In this document: in pieces, positions 54,807 to 63,296 of the stretch
Position numbering within the stretch: the stretch's first letter is position 1
Layout: the number at the start of each line of letters is the position of its first letter
Source of the DNA: Treponema denticola
GTDB taxonomy: Bacteria > Spirochaetota > Spirochaetia > Treponematales > Treponemataceae
Direction of reading: 5' to 3'
Assembly (NCBI RefSeq): GCF_024400535.1
Contig: NZ_CP038800.1
Location: 1,674,001 to 1,738,000, forward strand
DNA: 64,000 nt
Program-made: the position numbers and the translations under genes
The notes under the pieces: model-generated
Told to the model about the DNA's origin: nothing
Databases searched by the model: none
The model's input: only the letters and a program-made list of their open reading frames with translations

Positions 54807-56430
54807 TTAACCTCCGGTTTTTCTTAATAAATTTATTCAATATAATAAAACACAAAATCATAATTAAAGCTATTGTACAAAATAATCCGAAAAAATCTCC
54901 CAAGTAAGAGTAAACCGTTTTAGGACATTCTGTCAAGACAGGTACATCCGCAACTAAAACATCTTTGGTAAACGGGGGAAGTATTTTTCTTATTTTACCG
55001 TTTTGATCAATAAAGACAGTTTGACCGGAACTTGCGGCTCTTAAAACGGGTATACGGTTTTCGGCAGCCCTAAAAACAGCCATAGACAAATGCTGATACT
55101 GACTCACAGCACTTTGAGCCCAAGCATCGTTTGTAAGATTAATAATTATATTTGCTCCGTTTTTTGGAAAACCTCTTGAAATATAACCGAATGTATCTTC
55201 AAAACAAATTGGAGTGCCGATTTTTAAATTCTTAAATTGAAGCAGATTTAAAGTCTTTCCTTTTTCCCAAAAATGAGTATCATTCTCTTTTAAAAATTCA
55301 TAAAAATCAGGAAAAAATTTTTGGTAAGGAAAGTGCTCAGTAAAGGGTACCAAGCGCATTTTTCGGTAAACTTGAGGCTCAGGAGGCATCACATTCACAT
55401 TCGGAATAAACAGCAGGGCTGCATTATAATCCAGTCTCTTATCCTCAAGATTATCAAAGTTGTTATCTGAAAATTTTTCATCCAAAACCCCTTCATCATT
55501 TCCTATTAAAAAAGGAACCTTTTGATTATCCAAAAAATGCAGCAATTCCCGCACCAAAAGAGAATTAGGATTAGAGGTTGAAGTATATTTATAATGCCAC
55601 CTTATCATAGGAATAAAAGCAGTCTCCGGCCAAACTACTAATTCGATATCCGGATAATTTTTAAGAGCTTTTTCAGATAAGCTTTTAAGTTCTTCATAAT
55701 TATTTCTATAAACTTCCAAATTTCCAAGCCATGGATCTCTATTAGGCTGAACAAGGGCAATCCTTGTCTTCTCAATTTCTGCAAGATCTATATTTGTAAA
55801 AGCTCCGTACAAAAGGAATGCAAAAAAAACTCCCAGCCAAATCATAAGATATTTTGAATACACTTGCAGGAGTTTTTTCTCTTCAAAAAAATCAAAAATT
55901 ATTGCAGCAATACAAGCTGAAAAGAAAACAATTAAAAATGAAATTCCCCAAACACCAAAAATAGAAGAGGCTCTTATTAAAAGAGGAAAACGCCATTGAG
56001 TATAGCCTATAAGGCCGTAAGAGTATCCTAAAAAACCTAATGTACCTATATATTCAAAAGCAGACCAAGCCAGTGTTTGATAAAAAAAACAGTATTTTGG
56101 AAAATAAGAGTCAAATATTTTTAATATAAAAAATAAGATCCCGTACATGATAGAATATTTTGCAATTATTATATAAATAGCTACAGGATGAAAAAATATT
56201 ATCCAAAAATTAAAGATAAAATATGACAAAGCTCCGGAAAATGCACCCCATAAAAAAGAAAATTTAAAATTGACTCTTTTAACCAATAAAAAAAAGGGAA
56301 CAAGAGCTATGTATGCCAAAAAAGGCAAGCCATTTAAAATCAAATAGTTAGGATGAGATAAGGCAAAAAAAACGGCACCTAAAACGGAAAGTAAAAGGTT
56401 TTGAACAAAAAAAATTAATTTATTTTTCAT
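54793..56430 (-). CDS. lnt: Apolipoprotein N-acyltransferase
   Basis: Transfers the third acyl chain onto lipoprotein N-termini in the inner membrane, consistent with the lipoproteins in the window. It has several N-terminal membrane segments, then a nitrilase-like domain with catalytic Glu in VVWPETAF, Lys in RKMRLVPFTEHFPY and Cys in GTPICFEDTF, and a last membrane segment near the C-terminus. The start is uncertain: ATG 56430 has a weak AAGAG ten bases upstream, while the ATG at 56451 has none. 545 aa from 56430. Confidence 0.93.
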   Translation of the reverse strand: MKNKLIFFVQNLLLSVLGAVFFALSHPNYLILNGLPFLAYIALVPFFLLVKRVNFKFSFLWGAFSGALSYFIFNFWIIFFHPVAIYIIIAKYSIMYGILFFILKIFDSYFPKYCFFYQTLAWSAFEYIGTLGFLGYSYGLIGYTQWRFPLLIRASSIFGVWGISFLIVFFSACIAAIIFDFFEEKKLLQVYSKYLMIWLGVFFAFLLYGAFTNIDLAEIEKTRIALVQPNRDPWLGNLEVYRNNYEELKSLSEKALKNYPDIELVVWPETAFIPMIRWHYKYTSTSNPNSLLVRELLHFLDNQKVPFLIGNDEGVLDEKFSDNNFDNLEDKRLDYNAALLFIPNVNVMPPEPQVYRKMRLVPFTEHFPYQKFFPDFYEFLKENDTHFWEKGKTLNLLQFKNLKIGTPICFEDTFGYISRGFPKNGANIIINLTNDAWAQSAVSQYQHLSMAVFRAAENRIPVLRAASSGQTVFIDQNGKIRKILPPFTKDVLVADVPVLTECPKTVYSYLGDFFGLFCTIALIMILCFIILNKFIKKNRRLNEKK

Positions 56431-56746
56431 CTGTAATAAACTCTTTTGCATCCATCATGTGCAAGGATTCCTTAAGCCCCTTACCGGGTCTAAATCTTAT
56501 TTTACACCTTGCCGGAGTTTGAATCATTTCTCCGGTCTTAGGGTTTCTGGCATTTTCTTGTTCCTTTAAAACAGCAAAATCAAAGGAACCTAAACCGCGA
56601 ATCTCCACAGGCACGCCTTTTTTTAAAAGAAGACTAAGTTCATCTAAAAATAAATTAATTATATCCTGAACCTGTTTAAGCTGATATTGAGGATTATTTC
56701 TGTAAATAGAATCGATTATATCTATTTTTGTATGTTTTTGTTTCAT
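56420..56746 (-). CDS. HU/IHF-family DNA-binding protein
   Basis: The 108-aa product has the HU fold: a helical start, VEIRGLGSFDFAVLKEQENARNPKTGE (DNA-binding arm; usually the RNP motif) and FRPGKGLKESL. Slightly longer than HU (about 90 aa), with a C-terminal extension. Start at ATG 56746; the longer TTG-started frame lies in the rpsT terminator. Confidence 0.9.
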   Translation of the reverse strand: MKQKHTKIDIIDSIYRNNPQYQLKQVQDIINLFLDELSLLLKKGVPVEIRGLGSFDFAVLKEQENARNPKTGEMIQTPARCKIRFRPGKGLKESLHMMDAKEFITDEK

Positions 56747-56754
56747 TTTATAAA

Positions 56755-56792
56755 CTACAAAAAAATACCGCAATCCCCTTAGGTTTTGCGGT
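56755..56792 (-). terminator. Terminator after rpsT
   Basis: On the minus strand the stem ACCGCAA/TTGCGGT is followed by a run of T. Confidence 0.75.
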
Positions 56793-56802
56793 TTTCAATT
56801 GC

Positions 56803-57072
56803 TTATTTAGCAGCAAATGAAGCATTGTACAAGAGCTGCATTCTTGATTTTTTGCGGGCAGCAGAATTTTTTGTCAAAATTCCTTTGCGGGCAGCAGAAT
56901 CAAGCTGACTGGAGAGCTCGCGCAGTAAGGCTGCAGCAGTTTCTGCATTAGCAGCATGAACAGCCTCAGTATACTTTCTTGCAGTTGTACGTACTTCACT
57001 TTTTGTAGAGCGGTTCCGCATTCGGCGAACTTCACTTTGGTTATGTCTTTTAATCGCAGATCGATTTTTCAC
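56803..57072 (-). CDS. rpsT: 30S ribosomal protein S20
   Basis: The 89-aa basic helical protein has SAIKRHNQSEVRRMRNRSTKSEVRT in its first 30 residues and NSAARKKSRMQ near the end, both typical. Own terminator downstream. Confidence 0.96.
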   Translation of the reverse strand: MKNRSAIKRHNQSEVRRMRNRSTKSEVRTTARKYTEAVHAANAETAAALLRELSSQLDSAARKGILTKNSAARKKSRMQLLYNASFAAK

Positions 57073-57132
57073 TTAAGGTACCTCCGTAATTAATTTAAAA
57101 CTATTGTATATGACATAATACAGCCGCTTAGA

Positions 57133-58365
57133 TTACACCATATCAATTTTTTTTGCAATAGCTATACGTAATTTTTTTATATCTTCTTCAGCCAAGCCAA
57201 GATCTGAAGCAGAATCCAAGTCTTTAGCAGCTTCAGGATATAATGCCAACTTAAAATAAGATAAAGCTCTCCTAAAATAAACATGAGCTTGAAACTTATT
57301 TATTTCAAGAGATTTTGTAAAATAGTCTATAGCCTCATCATCTCGATTCAATAAGGTTAAAGCAATTCCTACATAATAATGAGAACGAAAATTTGCAGAG
57401 TTATATTTACAGCTCTGCATAAAATCCTCATAAGCCGCTTCATAGTTAGCCTGAGCAAAATAAGCCATACCCCGATGTTTAAAAACAACGGAAAGAACTA
57501 TATCATTAGGATGTTGAGCAATTATTTTTGTATAAATTTTTTCTGCTTTATCAAAAAGATTTTGATTGTGAGCCTCAATTGCAGCTAAAATCAAATCATC
57601 AATTGTCTCAGCAACTTTAAGTTCTTCACCATGATCCATACTATCATGGGATGCAGCACCCGTCTCAGGTAAAACTTGAGCAGTATATTCATCAGCCATC
57701 GAATAAAATTCAAAGCGCCTTTTTTCAAGCTCAGTATTAAGTTTGTTTTGATAATCGCGAATTTCCTGAAAAATAATATCAGCCAAACTCAAACTTGCGT
57801 TTATCGAAGCAAGCTTTCTTTTTAAGGGTTGATCAAAGGGAGAAAATTCAGACTTATAAACAAGTTCATGCTCAACCTCCGCCCAAGCATCTTGTAGAAT
57901 TGTCCTAAGCTGTATCTCAAAAATCAATTTTTTAGGTAAAACAAGACCAACCTTAAATTCTTCCGGTATTTCAATCAAAAAATGGACCGATTCATATCCG
58001 AATTCTCTAAAGGTTCTGTCCGATCCCTTCCGTTCTACCTCTATTATGCTAAAATTCTTTAGCAAAATCTGCTCAACTTCATTTATGTCCTGTAAAAAAG
58101 GGCATATTATACGCACGCCCATAATATCCGTAAGAACAGGCAAATCACCGGTATCTTCTTTAGGCGGGAATTTTAAAAGCTTAAGATAATAACTCCCAAA
58201 ACTCTTAACTCTCGTTTTATAAGTAGGGGCAGATGATATTTTAACTATGGAACGCAAAAATTCCTCTATACGCACTATCAGCACATTTAGATGAGGAACA
58301 TAAGAATTATACAATTCCCTCAATTTTTCTTTTTTAGGGATCCAAGGTAAGTCTTCAGACAACAT
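57133..58365 (-). CDS. RelA/SpoT-domain (p)ppGpp synthetase fused to TPR repeats
   Basis: Small alarmone synthetases make (p)ppGpp from ATP and GDP/GTP. Residues about 40-230 form the synthetase domain: LTDIMGVRIICPF, EFGYESVHFLIEIP, FEIQLRTILQDAWAEVEHELVYK. There is no HD hydrolase domain and no TGS/ACT. Residues about 260-410 are TPR units (VVFKHRGMAYFAQANYEAAY, YYVGIALTLLNRDDEAIDYF). The TPR part may set its activity by protein contacts. A separate HD protein in this window (37007-37591) could supply the hydrolase. Confidence 0.87.
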   Translation of the reverse strand: MLSEDLPWIPKKEKLRELYNSYVPHLNVLIVRIEEFLRSIVKISSAPTYKTRVKSFGSYYLKLLKFPPKEDTGDLPVLTDIMGVRIICPFLQDINEVEQILLKNFSIIEVERKGSDRTFREFGYESVHFLIEIPEEFKVGLVLPKKLIFEIQLRTILQDAWAEVEHELVYKSEFSPFDQPLKRKLASINASLSLADIIFQEIRDYQNKLNTELEKRRFEFYSMADEYTAQVLPETGAASHDSMDHGEELKVAETIDDLILAAIEAHNQNLFDKAEKIYTKIIAQHPNDIVLSVVFKHRGMAYFAQANYEAAYEDFMQSCKYNSANFRSHYYVGIALTLLNRDDEAIDYFTKSLEINKFQAHVYFRRALSYFKLALYPEAAKDLDSASDLGLAEEDIKKLRIAIAKKIDMV

Positions 58366-58395
58366 ATCACGATAAAAATAAACAGGACATCAACA

Positions 58396-58425
58396 AAAGA
58401 GCGGCCGAGTCGCCTCGACCGCTTT
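58396..58425 (-). terminator. Terminator of flaA
   Basis: Stem AGCGG-CGAG/CTCG-CCGCT with one mismatch, TCGC loop, A/T-rich flanks. On the minus strand the T tract is short. Confidence 0.65.
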
Positions 58426-58444
58426 TATTTTAAATTGTTAAGAC

Positions 58445-59494
58445 TTATTGTTGTTTCTTTTCGGAACCTTCTGAAGGAGTGAATCCTTCTTCAGTTGCCA
58501 ACTTCTCTTGTTCAAGGAAGCGTAAAACTTGAGTATGTCCAAACTTTTGAACCTCAATCTTCTTTCGCTTCATATCTCTTTCAGTTTGAATACCCCAGAT
58601 GTCTTCATCAGCAAAGTCACGTACTGTTGTCAATACTGCTTTGTCATAAATGACTTTAACATCTTTAAAATAACCTACGAAATCGCCGCCGTCATGAGCT
58701 GCATCACGTGTAACAAGGAATCCTTCAAAGGCAACGTGAGGAAGAGCTACGGGATATACAGGATAAAGCCTCAATTCTCTTGCCTTTACATGTGAAACAT
58801 ATGAGGGGTTATTCCAGATCATTTCTCTCCATCCGTCAAACAAAAGATAACCCATAAAGTATCTCTTTGTTACATTGTTCTGATCTCTAAGAACAACATA
58901 AAGACCATGAGGATAATTCATACCATAAGTATTTACGGCAATTGCCTTGATAACGCCTGTATTTCGGACAACACCATAGCCTTCTTCAAATCTGGACTTT
59001 CCTGAGGCCTTGTCTTCATCGGTCGGATCCTGTATATTACCCTGATCATCAACCTGAGCCATTTTTTCATAAGCAGGAATTAAAAAAGCAGGTTTAATCT
59101 CTGCATTGGCATTATTTGCCCAAGTCGGGAATAAAATATGAACACCCATCAATTTCTGTCCGGCGAATTTATCTCCCTCAGCTCTTACTTCAGCTTCCTT
59201 AACAGTCGAAACAGCAACTGAAACAGGATTTTGAGAAGAAGAATTCAATTTAACTTCCCACTGTTCGATAGCCAAAGAAGATCTCATCAAAGCTTTTTGC
59301 TCATCTGTATAAGAAGCTCCGGCAACTGCACCGTAATCCATAACGGTACGGCGGTTTTGTGTCATCTTACCATTAGAATCTGCGATAATATCGGCATTCA
59401 ACAGCGCGAAATCAACAATAATCGCTTCTTCAGCAACTGCAACGGCTCCCATCAAAAGGAAAGCCATAGCCACAAGTATAAATGTTTTTTTCAT
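58445..59494 (-). CDS. flaA: Flagellar filament outer layer (sheath) protein FlaA
   Basis: FlaA coats the FlaB core of the periplasmic flagella of spirochaetes. The 349-aa product starts with a signal peptide (core from residue 5, ending VAVA-EE). The mature N-terminal part is like FlaA (IIVDFALLNADI) and continues with VHILFPTW, GVVRNTGVIKAIAVNTYGMNYP and LLFDGWREMIWNNP, typical of this family. The C-terminal tail is acidic. A near-consensus sigma70 promoter lies 45 bases before the start. Confidence 0.93.
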   Translation of the reverse strand: MKKTFILVAMAFLLMGAVAVAEEAIIVDFALLNADIIADSNGKMTQNRRTVMDYGAVAGASYTDEQKALMRSSLAIEQWEVKLNSSSQNPVSVAVSTVKEAEVRAEGDKFAGQKLMGVHILFPTWANNANAEIKPAFLIPAYEKMAQVDDQGNIQDPTDEDKASGKSRFEEGYGVVRNTGVIKAIAVNTYGMNYPHGLYVVLRDQNNVTKRYFMGYLLFDGWREMIWNNPSYVSHVKARELRLYPVYPVALPHVAFEGFLVTRDAAHDGGDFVGYFKDVKVIYDKAVLTTVRDFADEDIWGIQTERDMKRKKIEVQKFGHTQVLRFLEQEKLATEEGFTPSEGSEKKQQ

Positions 59495-59538
59495 TCAAAA
59501 ACTCCTTTTATGCACTTAATTTATGCCCTGTTACTATA

Positions 59539-59566
59539 AGTATACGTAATAATTCAATTTTGTCAA
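59539..59566 (-). promoter_or_regulatory. Sigma70-type promoter of flaA
   Basis: On the minus strand TTGACA (59566-59561), 16-base spacer, TATACT (59544-59539). AAAAGGAG precedes the start codon. No sigma28-like box was seen. Confidence 0.7.
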
Positions 59567-59588
59567 CACTTTTTTTATGATTTTAATG

Positions 59589-60047
59589 TTATTTTTTTAA
59601 TAATTCGTAAATCTCCACACCTTCTACAAAAATACAGGCGGCCTGAAGAGTCTTACAATTGGTAAATATATTCTTCTCTAGGAGCTCTTTAATCGCATCC
59701 GAATCAAATTCGGGTCTTATATTTTCTACAAAGACTAATGGTAAATCCGCATATAGGATACCATCCTTTACAAAGCAGGATAAGAGTTTAGTTCCTGAAG
59801 GTACAAAAGAATAACAAAGATGATTTACAGGACCAAGCATTAATTCTTCAAAAAAGGAAGATTCTTGAGCCTGAATATCTTGTGTCTGAACATATCGTAT
59901 TTCCGTATCAATTTTACCGGTTATCGAATTTTTAAAAAAAAGAACATACCGATTATATTTTTCATTTAAAAAAGATGTAAAAAATACTATGATTACTATT
60001 ACAACTAATAAAAAAGCCGAAATAATCTTTGTTTTTATGTAATTCAT
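59589..60047 (-). CDS. GerMN-domain membrane-anchored protein
   Basis: The 152-aa product has one N-terminal membrane segment (about residues 7-25) and a C-terminal GerM-like part: MLGPVNHLCYSFVPSGTKLLSCFVKDGILYADLP, typical of the GerMN fold. GerM proteins are often met next to amidases in spore formers and other bacteria. Start at ATG 60047 with GGGG upstream; the longer frame from a TTG overlaps the amidase stop. 14 bases after the amidase. Confidence 0.75.
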   Translation of the reverse strand: MNYIKTKIISAFLLVVIVIIVFFTSFLNEKYNRYVLFFKNSITGKIDTEIRYVQTQDIQAQESSFFEELMLGPVNHLCYSFVPSGTKLLSCFVKDGILYADLPLVFVENIRPEFDSDAIKELLEKNIFTNCKTLQAACIFVEGVEIYELLKK

Positions 60048-60061
60048 TACATACCCCGAAA

Positions 60062-61072
60062 TCAATTATTTTCAAAATTGCTTATAAAAGCAGACAGACC
60101 ATTATATATACCCAAGGAGCATTTTTTCAAGTAGTCGGGAGAATTTAAAAGCTTAATTTCGGTTTTATTGCTGATAAAGCCTAATTCAATTAAAACGCTG
60201 GGCATTTTAACATTACGCACCACAAACCACTGATTTTCGCGTATTCCCCTATTAGGGCTTTTTTTTCCGATTTGAGCATCCAAACCGTCTAAAATATTTT
60301 GCGCCATTAAAATACTTTCCATCGTAAATTCTTCTTCCATCATCGAATTCAATATTGGATGAATTTCTTTTGGAACCGTGTTTTTATCCACTACTTCACG
60401 CCTGTATTCCGGAGGCAGATACCAAACTTCAAAACCGGCAGCCTTGGAATTAAGAGAGGCATTTACATGAACGGAAACATAGAGAATACTTTCATTTTTT
60501 TTCAATTTTACCGAATTTGCCATTTTTACCCTGTCTTCAAGGGTTGGATAAACATCCTTATCCCTGGTTAAAAGAATTTTTTTATCGGGATAAGCTTTTT
60601 TTAGCATATTGTATAGGTCTAAACTTACATTTAAAGCTACCGTTTTTTCATTTAGTATTATTGTTTTTTTATTTTCAACATAAGAACCGATACAACCGGG
60701 ATCTTTTCCGCCATGTCCCGGATCTATCAAGATAACCCCTACCCTATACTTTGTTTCTTTTTGAGGAACCGAAAAAAAAGTTTCAAGCTTTTTATACATT
60801 TCACCGCTTATAAAGGTAAGTCCGTCTTTTTGATAGGGAGGAGAAATAAAATCAGGCCTTTGATTATCATAAATTATAAGACTTTCCCCTATTTTGCAGC
60901 TGACCTGAGAGTTATCCTTCATAAAAATAAGCTCTTGAGAAAGAGGATCCCACGAAATATCAAGATCAAGCTTTCCTGCGGCATCTGTAACCGAAACGCC
61001 CGCAGAAAAAGCTTTTAAATAAAGAAAAATCAAGAGAAAAATAGAAAAAAAAGTCCTTTTACTATCTCTCAT
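60062..61072 (-). CDS. N-acetylmuramoyl-L-alanine amidase (amidase_3)
   Basis: Cleaves the bond between MurNAc and the stem peptide in peptidoglycan. The 336-aa product has a signal peptide, then a non-catalytic N-terminal part, then the amidase_3 domain from about residue 110: ILIDPGHGGKDPG (zinc His), LNEKTVALNVSL (Glu), YVSVHVNAS (His) and SVLIELGFISN (Glu). No LysM is seen. Between pgk and the GerM-like gene. Confidence 0.9.
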   Translation of the reverse strand: MRDSKRTFFSIFLLIFLYLKAFSAGVSVTDAAGKLDLDISWDPLSQELIFMKDNSQVSCKIGESLIIYDNQRPDFISPPYQKDGLTFISGEMYKKLETFFSVPQKETKYRVGVILIDPGHGGKDPGCIGSYVENKKTIILNEKTVALNVSLDLYNMLKKAYPDKKILLTRDKDVYPTLEDRVKMANSVKLKKNESILYVSVHVNASLNSKAAGFEVWYLPPEYRREVVDKNTVPKEIHPILNSMMEEEFTMESILMAQNILDGLDAQIGKKSPNRGIRENQWFVVRNVKMPSVLIELGFISNKTEIKLLNSPDYLKKCSLGIYNGLSAFISNFENN

Positions 61073-61078
61073 TAAAAA

Positions 61079-62338
61079 TTAAATAGTATCAAGACACTCA
61101 ATACCAGGGAGAATTTTCCCCTCAAGGAATTCGAGGGATGCTCCGCCGCCGGTAGAAACATGGCTCATCTTATCGGCAAGATTGAACTTATTTACGGCAG
61201 CAACCGAATCACCTCCGCCTACAATTGTAAGTGCTCCTTTTTCGGTTGCAGCTGCTACAAGGCGGGCAGTTTCTTCCGTTCCTTTTGAAAAGGCCTCAAA
61301 CTCAAAAACGCCTACAGGTCCGTTCCAGACAATCGACTTTGATGACAAAATAATCTCTTTATAAAGAGCCAAGGTCTTAGGCCCTACATCCATTCCCATA
61401 AGATTATCCGGAATATCGGTGCTTTCAACCAAAACCGCTTCGGCATCGGGAGAAAAGGTTTCGGAACAGATATGGTCAACAGGAAGGATTATCTTTACAC
61501 CCTGTTTTTCAGCCTTATCCAAAAGATTTTTAGCAGTATCCATAAAATCTTCTTCAAATAGGGATTTACCTATCTTTTTTCCTTGAACCTTTAAGAAGGT
61601 GTAGGCCATTCCTCCTCCTATAATTAAAGAAGAGGCGTTTTTTAAAAGGCTTTCCAAGACAGCGATTTTAGAAGAAACCTTTGCTCCTCCTATAATTGCC
61701 GTCATGGGCTTTGCAGGATTATTTAACATGGGCTCAAGGTATTTAATTTCCTTTTCCATGAGAAAGCCGGCTACCCTTGTATTGACAAAATTTGCAATTT
61801 CGGCTGTAGAAGCATGAGAGCGGTGAGCCGTTCCAAAAGCGTCATTTACATAGATATCGCCGTACAAGCTTAGCTCTTTTGCCAAGATTTGCTGTTCGGC
61901 CTTTTCCTTTGAAGTTTCTTCTTTGTGGAAGCGGGTGTTTTCAAGCATGAGGATCCCGCCCTGAGGGAGAGCTTTTACCCTTTCAAGCTGTCCCATGCAG
62001 GAAGGAGCAAAATCAACAGGAAGTTTAAGAAGGCCGGATAAATATTCTGCAACAGGTTTCATCCTGTGCTTTCCGTTAATATAAGCTTCCTCATCAAAGG
62101 GTTTTCCGTCTTTTTCGGCCTTTTCCTTGGCTTTTTTTGCATCTTTTGAAGGATCGCCCAAATGGCTCATCAAAACAAGGCTTCTTGCTCCTTGTTCCAA
62201 TATATATTTTATTGTAGGAAGAGCCGCCCTAATCCGCGTATCATCCTGCACTACACCGTCCTTCATAGGAACATTAAAATCGACACGCATTATTATGCGC
62301 TTATCCTTTAAATTTACATCTTTTACAGTCTTAATCAT
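61079..62338 (-). CDS. pgk: Phosphoglycerate kinase
   Basis: Makes ATP from 1,3-bisphosphoglycerate. The 419-aa protein has [46 protein letters not shown]-like [12 protein letters not shown] and [13 protein letters not shown]. It starts a likely operon with the amidase (6 bases on) and the GerM-like gene. Confidence 0.98.
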   Translation of the reverse strand: MIKTVKDVNLKDKRIIMRVDFNVPMKDGVVQDDTRIRAALPTIKYILEQGARSLVLMSHLGDPSKDAKKAKEKAEKDGKPFDEEAYINGKHRMKPVAEYLSGLLKLPVDFAPSCMGQLERVKALPQGGILMLENTRFHKEETSKEKAEQQILAKELSLYGDIYVNDAFGTAHRSHASTAEIANFVNTRVAGFLMEKEIKYLEPMLNNPAKPMTAIIGGAKVSSKIAVLESLLKNASSLIIGGGMAYTFLKVQGKKIGKSLFEEDFMDTAKNLLDKAEKQGVKIILPVDHICSETFSPDAEAVLVESTDIPDNLMGMDVGPKTLALYKEIILSSKSIVWNGPVGVFEFEAFSKGTEETARLVAAATEKGALTIVGGGDSVAAVNKFNLADKMSHVSTGGGASLEFLEGKILPGIECLDTI

Positions 62339-62369
62339 ATTACCTCCAACAATTTTTTATTTTAAGCCT

Positions 62370-62753
62370 TTAAATTTTATCATTTTCTTTTTTGAATTCG
62401 ATGAAGTCTATTTCAACCCCGTTAGGATCTACGGCCGTTAAAATCTTTTTACCGTCTTTTACGGTTCTTGGAGGAGCCGTTATACGGACATTTTTAGATT
62501 TTAGGTACTTTTCGGCTTCGCCTATCTGGTCTACCTGTACGGTAAGAGAAAGCCGGCTGCCGTTTTGAGCTTTTGGGACATCATGGCTTATGAGCTCAAG
62601 ATTCATTCCGCTATCAGGTTCCGTTAAAAAAGCAATTCTTTTTCCCGGAGCGGCCGACATCATATAATTAAAAGTAAATCCAAGTACTTTTTCATAAAAT
62701 TCAAGTGATTTTTCCATTTCATCCGTGCGGATGGCAACACTGTTTAAAAACAT
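62370..62753 (-). CDS. VOC-family (glyoxalase-like) protein
   Basis: A 127-aa protein of the vicinal-oxygen-chelate fold: SVAIRTDEMEKSLEFYEKVLGF at the start, LELISHDVPK in the middle and AVDPNGVEIDFIEF at the end. Metal-binding His and Glu positions fit a lactoylglutathione lyase-like enzyme, but many members have other substrates. Start at ATG 62753 behind AAGAGG; the upstream frame to 62873 is rejected. Confidence 0.85.
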   Translation of the reverse strand: MFLNSVAIRTDEMEKSLEFYEKVLGFTFNYMMSAAPGKRIAFLTEPDSGMNLELISHDVPKAQNGSRLSLTVQVDQIGEAEKYLKSKNVRITAPPRTVKDGKKILTAVDPNGVEIDFIEFKKENDKI

Positions 62754-62772
62754 TTTTATACCTCTTAAAAAA

Positions 62773-62801
62773 AGTATAACACAATCATTATCATAAGTCA
62801 A
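62773..62801 (-). promoter_or_regulatory. Sigma70-type promoter of the VOC gene
   Basis: On the minus strand TTGACT (62801-62796), 17-base spacer, TATACT (62778-62773), about 13 bases before the coding leader. Confidence 0.65.
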
Positions 62802-62872
62802 TTGAAAGCACGACAAGAGCACGAAGATTATATAAATAAGCGCACATAGTTTTTGAAAAAAAATGATAAGCA

Positions 62873-63187
62873 TTATATCTCTAGAGCCCTAGCTAAATTA
62901 CCAAAAGGGTCTAAACTCATAGCATATCGTTTAGCTTTAAGTGAATATTTCTTTCCAAGAATGGTATCTATGTGCTTTAGAATTGATAATGCCCATTTTC
63001 GTATGATGTTTTGATTCATAACTGCCGTCTTATTTATGGTTGTATTAGCATCTTCTTTGAATGTTACATCCAACAGCCAATGCATAGCCTCAATAGACCA
63101 ATGGCTCCTTACAGCTTTTGAAAACAATTCAATATTTAAGGCAAGAGAACTTATAAAATATCGTTGTTCTACACTTTTCTTTTTCTA
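62873..63187 (-). pseudogene. ISAs1-family transposase remnant (C-terminal part)
   Basis: The frame from about 63187 to 62873 encodes KKKSVEQRYFISSL, then RSHWSIEAMHWLLDVTFKEDAN and a tail with LSILKHIDTI and AMSLDPFGNLARALEI. That is the final third of an ISAs1 transposase. A stop codon precedes it, so the N-terminal part, with its first catalytic residues, is gone. It is not the same copy as the one at 63297. Confidence 0.85.
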
Positions 63188-63296
63188 TTATTTATTGCCT
63201 CTTACGGTAAAATTTTGCATTCAATTATATCGGTTCATTTATCGTTATGCTTTACTTTTTCTTTCATACTCTTGTCGTGTATTCTTCCCATGGAAA
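63188..63296. other. A/T-rich spacer between the two ISAs1 copies
   Basis: No gene or clear terminal repeat was seen here. Confidence 0.5.
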
